Source: Acidimicrobiia bacterium (GTDB lineage: Bacteria; Actinomycetota; Acidimicrobiia; IMCC26256; BP-133). Taken from it: DNA of 10,613 bases. A program made the position numbers and the translations under genes. Below the pieces are notes generated by a model. That model was not told where the DNA came from. It made no database searches and was given only the letters and a program-made list of their open reading frames with translations. The stretch covers positions 1-10,613 of the forward strand of contig JAICYE010000040.1 of assembly GCA_025934385.1 (NCBI GenBank), in the 5' to 3' direction. Shown in pieces: positions 6,788 through 10,613 of this stretch; the stretch's first letter is position 1; every line of letters starts with the position of its first letter.

Positions 6788-9099
6788 GACGCGCTCCTGC
6801 CGGCCGGACCGAAGATCCGGGTGCCGCGGCGGCTCTGGTAGAGGCCGGAGGCCAGGCTGAAACGGGCCTCGGGCGGGAGGGCGGCCAGGCCGCTGTTGCC
6901 CTTGGCCCCGGCCAGCGGGATGAGCCGGCGCTCCAGGGCCTCGGGGTCGTAGTCGGCGAACAGGCTCGGCACGACCATCTGCCGGCGCTGGGCCACGATG
7001 CGCAGGCAGGCATCGCGCAGCTTGGCCACCAGCGACACGAGCCCGCCGGGGGAGACGTACAGCAGCAGCAGCGTCCCGCCCGAGCCGACGAAGCCGGCCA
7101 GCAGCGGCGAATGGACGAAGTAGCGGGTCATGTTGAAGTAGAAGGCGCCGAGCAGCGCGCCGTTGACCGAGCCGATCCCGCCGAGCACGGCGAGGACGAA
7201 GATGTCGACGCTGGCGGCGGCGGCGAAGCTGTCGGGGTTGAGCCCCCGCTGCTGGTGGGCGAAGATCGCCCCGGCGAATCCGGCCAGCGCCCCGGAGAAG
7301 GCGAAGGCGGCCAGCCGCATGCGGACGGCGGCGATGCCGAAGGCGGCGACGTTCTGCTCGCTCTCCCGCATGGCGATCAGCACCCGGCCGAAGCGGCTCT
7401 TGCGGACGTTGACGACGACCACGATCGAGGCCACCAGCGCCGCCACGCAGAGGAAGTACATCGACCGCTCGTCGCCGAAGTCGAAGAAGAGCAGCGTCGG
7501 CCGCTCGACCGCGCCGGGCAGGAGCCAGGCGAAGTAGCGGGGTTCGAACAGCAGCGACCGCACGGCCACGGCGAAGGCGAACGTCGTCACGGCCAGGAAC
7601 AGCCCCCGGATGCGTAGGGCCGGGAGGCCGACGGCAACGGCGAAGGCGGCGGTGAAGACGGCCGCCAGCGGCACGGCCAGCCAGAACGACAGGCCCACCC
7701 GGGCGGTGAGGGCGCCGGCCACGACGGCGCCGACGGCCACGAAGGCGAACTGGCCCAGGCTCACCTGGCCGGCCCAGCCGGTCAGCACCACCAGCGACAG
7801 GGCCACGATGGCGTTGAGGGCGATGACGCCCCCGAGGTTCGTCTGCCCGGTGGAGGCGACGAAGGGGTAGACCACGACGAAGGCCACCCCGAGCCCGACG
7901 AGCACCCGGCGGGTGATGCGGACGGACGGGACCGCCAGCAACTCCTTGGGGATCGGCCGCTGCTCCTCGCTGGCCTGCCAGGCACTGGCCACCTCGTCGC
8001 CGCCCCGGAGCGACTGGCGCTGCTGGACGAGGAGGCCGACGGCGATGACCAGCAGCAGCCCGAGGTCGACCAGCGCCTTGTCCTTGTCGAGAGAGAACTG
8101 CAGCGCCTCCGTGACGACGGAGATGCCGACGGCGGCGAGCACGGTGGTCGGCAGGTTCCGCATGCGGCCGACGACGGCGGCGGCCAGCGCCGGCAGCAGG
8201 ACGCCGGGGGCGAAACCGGCCGCCGCTCCCGGCTGGGTGAGGACGCCGGTGAGGGTCACGCCGGCCCCGCCCAGCAGCCCGGCCAGCGCCCACACCAGCG
8301 TCGACAGCCGGCCGACGCTGATGCCGAGCAGGGCGGCCCGCTCGGTGTTCTCGGCCATGGCCCGCACCGCCACGCCGGAGCGGGTGAAGCGGAAGAATCC
8401 CGCCAGCGCCAGCAGGAGCAGCGCCGCCACCTCGACGGCGAAGACCTCGGAGAAGCCGAACGGAACGCCGTAGCCGCCGACGCGGAAGTGGAAGCCGGCG
8501 AAGGGCAGCAGGTCGTGGAGTGGCCGGGTACCCAGCGTCTGGGTCACCGACAGGGTGTCGGCCCGGGGGAAGAACGGGAGCCGCCCCACGAGATTGGCCG
8601 ACGTCTGCGACAGGAAGCCGGCCACCACGATCGTGACCACGGTGAGCACGAGCCGGGGAGCCCGGAAGAAGCGCCGGACCAGCGACAGGTCGAGGGCCAC
8701 CCCGACCAGCGCCGAGAGTCCGAGCCCGAGCAGGAAGGCCAGGGCGAACGGCACCTTGGTGTACTGCACGAAGTCGAACGTGAGGATGGCGCCGGCTGCG
8801 CCGATGGCCGTCTGGGCGAAGTTGATGACCCGCAGCGTCCGGTAGACGAGGACGATGCCGGCGGCGGTGAGGGCGTTGACGAGGCCGTAGACGAGGCCCC
8901 GGAAGAGGATGGCGGCCGGCGTCCCCCGGCCGGCGCCGCCCGCGCCGGGGAGGATCACCTGGGTGAACAGGGCGATGACCATCACCGCCAGCACCCAGCC
9001 CAGCACGGCCCTCCCGAGCGCCGAAGCAACGCCGGGCCGAAGGGGGCCTCGATCGGCGCGGCGCCGGTCGTTGCTGAGGTGCGAGCTGGCCCCGTTCAC
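6784..9099 (-). CDS. Fused LivH-LivM-type ABC transporter permease, 771 aa
   Basis: Both permease halves of a branched-chain-amino-acid-type (HAAT) ABC transporter are in one protein. Residues about 30-360 are LivH-like, with the hallmark TLRVINFAQTAIGAAGA (88-104) and a coupling loop FTRSGVAVRAMAENTERAALLGI (238-260). Residues about 395-690 are LivM-like, with GWAGQVSLGQFAFVAVGA (441-458), ALRIRGLFLAVTTFAFA (494-510) and coupling loop RFGRVLIAMRESEQNVAAFGI (569-589). About 80 residues follow as a soluble, probably cytosolic tail (YDPEALERRLIPLA near 717-730) that ordinary LivM lacks. Separate LivH and LivM proteins are each about 300 residues, so the length fits a fusion plus tail. The GTG start overlaps the upstream lipoprotein stop (GTGA) and has AGGGAG 7 bases upstream. 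Its ATPases are on the next gene, fused to MFS. No binding protein is in the window, so 'amino acid' specificity is only a family default. Confidence 0.93.
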   Translation of the reverse strand: MNGASSHLSNDRRRADRGPLRPGVASALGRAVLGWVLAVMVIALFTQVILPGAGGAGRGTPAAILFRGLVYGLVNALTAAGIVLVYRTLRVINFAQTAIGAAGAILTFDFVQYTKVPFALAFLLGLGLSALVGVALDLSLVRRFFRAPRLVLTVVTIVVAGFLSQTSANLVGRLPFFPRADTLSVTQTLGTRPLHDLLPFAGFHFRVGGYGVPFGFSEVFAVEVAALLLLALAGFFRFTRSGVAVRAMAENTERAALLGISVGRLSTLVWALAGLLGGAGVTLTGVLTQPGAAAGFAPGVLLPALAAAVVGRMRNLPTTVLAAVGISVVTEALQFSLDKDKALVDLGLLLVIAVGLLVQQRQSLRGGDEVASAWQASEEQRPIPKELLAVPSVRITRRVLVGLGVAFVVVYPFVASTGQTNLGGVIALNAIVALSLVVLTGWAGQVSLGQFAFVAVGAVVAGALTARVGLSFWLAVPLAAVFTAAFAVAVGLPALRIRGLFLAVTTFAFAVAVRSLLFEPRYFAWLLPGAVERPTLLFFDFGDERSMYFLCVAALVASIVVVVNVRKSRFGRVLIAMRESEQNVAAFGIAAVRMRLAAFAFSGALAGFAGAIFAHQQRGLNPDSFAAAASVDIFVLAVLGGIGSVNGALLGAFYFNMTRYFVHSPLLAGFVGSGGTLLLLYVSPGGLVSLVAKLRDACLRIVAQRRQMVVPSLFADYDPEALERRLIPLAGAKGNSGLAALPPEARFSLASGLYQSRRGTRIFGPAGRSAS
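6794..6798 (-). promoter_or_regulatory. Shine-Dalgarno AGGAG deciding the MFS-ABC start
   Basis: AGGAG lies 6 bases upstream of the GTG at 6787, inside the last codons of the permease gene. The frame stays open for about 500 codons further upstream without resembling protein. This site and the GTGA overlap therefore fix the start. Confidence 0.75.
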
Positions 9100-10334
9100 T
9101 TCGCTGCTCCCTGGTGCGGCGGCGCCGGCAGCGGGGACGGCTGCAGCTGTCCCAGCGAGAGGGTGACGTCGGTGGTGCCCTGGGCCGTGGTGGCGTGGAC
9201 CGCCTCGCTGATGATGATGCCGCCGAGCTGGGGGGCGACGATGTAGCGGTAGGTGCGGGGCGGGGCGGTCTGGCCGGCGCCGGAGAACGTCTGCGTCGCC
9301 TCCACGGCCCAGCCGTCGACCATCTCGCCGCAGGCGTCCACCCGTTCCCGCTTCACCACCTTGGCCTGGTGCTGCAGCACCGAACCGGTCCGGGGATCGA
9401 TGCCGACGGCGTTCCACTCCTCGCCGGGGACGATCTGCAGCGGCAGGTACAGCACGCCGGGCGAGAAGGTGAGCTCGCTGGAGTTGCCGGCGGAATCGAC
9501 CCGCTGGAGCTTGACCAGCGAGATGCCGCGCTCGGGGTCGCCGACCGAGAGCGTCTCGGGGACGGGGGCCTTCGGCAACGCCGGCTGCGTGCCCGGCACC
9601 TGGGCCGGCAGCGGAACGGTCACGGGCGGGTGGTTCGGGTCGGCGTCGACCGGCGGCGTGACCGTCTGCGACACGGCACCGGTCCTGACCTTGAACGTGC
9701 TGATCGTCGTGACGTCGCTGCCGAGCTCCGGCTGGACGGTCTCGAAGGTGTACTCCGTGGCCGACACCCGCACCACGTTGCGGACGAGGCGGGCTTCGAA
9801 CCCCGCCACCGGTAGCTTGACGCCGGGGAGGTTGGCCAGCGTCTGCGTCCCCGTCCGCTTCCAGCGGTACTGGCCCACGGCCGGGACACCCTCCACCGTG
9901 AGGCCGGCCTCCTTGGCCGGGAAGGCGGTGAGGGCGGCCGGCGGGCACGGTGCGCGCGGCGGGTTGAGCGGCGTCACCGGCCGGAGCCGGCCCCGTCCGG
10001 GCCCGGAGTCGAAGTCCCCGTCGTCGGATGCCTCGGACCCGGCGCCGCCGGCGGCGGCGGACGCCGGCCCGGGAACGTACGTCGTGGCCTCGCCCGGCCG
10101 GACCTGTCCCGGGGCGAGGTTCGGCGGCAGCGGGACCCCCGTCTTCGCCCCGAAGACGATGTCGGCGGCGAGCTTCTGCACCCCGACCCCCGGCGCCCCC
10201 TGGTTGACACATCCGGCGAGCAGAAGAGTGGCAACGCCGGCCAAGGCCCGCCGCCCCGCAAACCGGCGTTCATGTACCGGCCCATGAGCAGAAAACGAAC
10301 GCCGGTTCGAGCGCGGCGACGGCCACCATTCCAA
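9096..10334 (-). CDS. Proline-rich lipoprotein upstream of transporter genes
   Basis: The protein carries RRFAGRRALAGVATLLLAGC, a standard lipoprotein signal with lipobox LAGC. The mature part opens with a Pro/Gly/Ala-rich region of about 100 residues. Two beta-rich segments follow, separated by another proline-rich stretch: YRWKRTGTQTL...TFKVRTGAVSQT, then LPLQIVPGEEWN...TYRYIVAPQLGGIIISE. The second vaguely recalls DUF3108-like domains. Two cysteines remain (APCPPA and VDACGEM) and could form a disulfide. The start is unclear. In-frame options are GTG 10400 (overlaps the upstream gene), TTG 10334 (used here) and TTG 10244 (leaves only 11 residues before the Cys). An ATG at 10273 is one base out of frame. 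Its stop overlaps the permease start (GTGA), so it probably leads the operon. It is not a type I periplasmic binding protein, and its function is unknown. Confidence 0.82.
   Translation of the reverse strand: MEWWPSPRSNRRSFSAHGPVHERRFAGRRALAGVATLLLAGCVNQGAPGVGVQKLAADIVFGAKTGVPLPPNLAPGQVRPGEATTYVPGPASAAAGGAGSEASDDGDFDSGPGRGRLRPVTPLNPPRAPCPPAALTAFPAKEAGLTVEGVPAVGQYRWKRTGTQTLANLPGVKLPVAGFEARLVRNVVRVSATEYTFETVQPELGSDVTTISTFKVRTGAVSQTVTPPVDADPNHPPVTVPLPAQVPGTQPALPKAPVPETLSVGDPERGISLVKLQRVDSAGNSSELTFSPGVLYLPLQIVPGEEWNAVGIDPRTGSVLQHQAKVVKRERVDACGEMVDGWAVEATQTFSGAGQTAPPRTYRYIVAPQLGGIIISEAVHATTAQGTTDVTLSLGQLQPSPLPAPPHQGAAK
9107..9112 (-). promoter_or_regulatory. Shine-Dalgarno AGGGAG deciding the permease start
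   Basis: AGGGAG lies 7 bases before the GTG at 9099, within the end of the lipoprotein gene. The open frame runs on upstream to 10212 but reads as shadow sequence there, so this is the likely start. Confidence 0.7.
10261..10307. repeat. 47-bp inverted-repeat unit 1
   Basis: Perfect 11-bp arms AACCGGCGTTC (10261-10271) and GAACGCCGGTT (10297-10307) flank a 25-base centre that includes AGCAGAAAAC. A second unit of the same size and layout starts 72 bp further right. It lies at the 5' end of, or just before, the lipoprotein gene. The centre is longer than in a normal terminator and no U-tract follows, so an operator, a structured leader or a dispersed palindromic repeat are the main options. 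Confidence 0.75.
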
Positions 10335-10379
10335 CTGGCGTTCATCTACCGCCGTATCGGCAGAAAAGGAACGCCGGAA
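10333..10379. repeat. 47-bp inverted-repeat unit 2
   Basis: Arms AACTGGCGTTC (10333-10343) and GAACGCCGGAA (10369-10379) share a perfect 7-bp core (GGCGTTC/GAACGCC) around a 25-base centre, the same centre length as unit 1. The two centres agree at 18 of 25 positions, with conserved TACCG and GCAGAAAA. Within this unit GCCG-TAT-CGGC can form an inner hairpin. It begins 4 bp beyond the stop codon of the gene to the right. Confidence 0.72.
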
Positions 10380-10383
10380 CGGC

Positions 10384-10613
10384 TCAGGCCACCGCAGCAC
10401 GGTCGGACTCCTTCGGGGGACGGGCGGCGGCGGCCCGGCGCTCGGCGCGGGTCGGCCGGCGGAGGAACTGGGCCAGTTCCGGGGCGTAGGGGTGGCGCAG
10501 CGACAGGCGGGAGACGACGGCGATGGCCCGCACCGGTGCCGGGTGGGCCTGGGCCAGGCGGCGGCGCAACGCCCTGGCCAGTTCCTCCGTCATCGCCGCC
10601 AGTTCGGGCGTGA
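10384..10613 (-). CDS. Unidentified gene, C-terminal part (5' end outside window)
   Basis: The frame is open to the right edge and stops with TGA at 10384. About 75 residues are visible, reading TPELAAMTEELARALRRRLA at the edge and ending PPKESDRAAVA. An ATG at 10593 could start a 69-residue protein, but the residues before it continue the same amphipathic helix, so this is more likely the tail of a longer protein. The composition is Arg/Ala/Leu-rich and helical, with one motif-like piece (LSLRHPYAPELAQFLRRPT). I do not recognise a family. It is on the same strand as the transporter operon, with the repeat-containing spacer between them, so co-transcription is possible but not shown. Confidence 0.5.
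   Translation of the reverse strand, partial: TPELAAMTEELARALRRRLAQAHPAPVRAIAVVSRLSLRHPYAPELAQFLRRPTRAERRAAAARPPKESDRAAVA

Noticed and set aside
3971..6841. 956-codon open frame on the plus strand opposite the MFS-ABC gene
   Set aside because: It is rich in Asp, Gly, Arg, Gln and His without hydrophobic pattern or motifs. The opposite strand encodes unmistakable MFS and ABC domains. Long antisense frames are usual at this GC content.
6788..8293. About 500-codon open extension upstream of the MFS-ABC start
   Set aside because: It overlaps the permease genes in another frame, is Arg/Ala/Gly-rich with no motif, and a good Shine-Dalgarno plus GTGA overlap marks the start at 6787.
9100..10212. 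Upstream extension of the permease frame
   Set aside because: It overlaps the lipoprotein in a different frame, reads as Arg/Gly/Pro-rich shadow, and would put soluble low-complexity sequence before the first helix.
10261..10307. Repeat unit 1 as a rho-independent terminator
   Set aside because: The 25-base centre is too long for a terminator loop and no U-tract follows the stem on the minus strand.
10296..10309. CGAAC-GCCG-GTTCG as a LexA/SOS box
   Set aside because: It fits the outer GAAC-N4-GTTC pattern, but it arises from an arm of repeat unit 1 and is not kept in unit 2. Nothing in the operon is DNA-repair related.
10261..10379. Two repeats as a minimal CRISPR array
   Set aside because: There are only two units, they are internally palindromic with diverged centres, the gap between them is 25 bases, and there are no cas genes.

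Overview
The window is very GC-rich (about 70% by eye), uses many GTG starts, and packs every recognisable gene on the minus strand with almost no spacers. This fits a high-GC actinobacterium (Actinomycetota). A deep-branching lineage such as Acidimicrobiia is possible, but that placement is a guess from style and family content only. No rRNA, tRNA, CRISPR array, transposase or prophage gene was seen.

Transcription runs right to left. At the right edge is the 3' end of an unrecognised gene. A short spacer follows with two imperfect 47-bp inverted-repeat units in tandem. Then comes a tight run of genes: a proline-rich lipoprotein; a fused LivH-LivM-type permease of 771 residues; an unusual 993-residue fusion of a 12-helix MFS transporter domain with a LivF-like and a LivG-like ATPase; a lipoprotein with a Thr/Ala linker and a cupredoxin-like domain that seems to have lost all its copper ligands; a small lipoprotein; and a larger lipoprotein that may have a LolA/LprG-like fold. 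The five junctions from the proline-rich lipoprotein to the larger lipoprotein are all 4-base GTGA or ATGA stop/start overlaps, which points to one translationally coupled operon.

The left part is more ordinary. It holds a 75-residue protein of unknown function, a tandem-GNAT acetyltransferase, and the start of a protein resembling branched-chain polyamine synthase (BpsA family), cut by the window edge. Two copies of a 21-bp GC-rich palindromic repeat sit at the start of the acetyltransferase gene and inside its reading frame, where the repeat is translated.

The most interesting object is the transporter locus. A two-polypeptide Liv-type ABC machine carries an entire MFS domain on its ATPase subunit. 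It is co-encoded with four lipoproteins, but no type I periplasmic binding protein is in view. Substrate and direction of transport cannot be read from the sequence.
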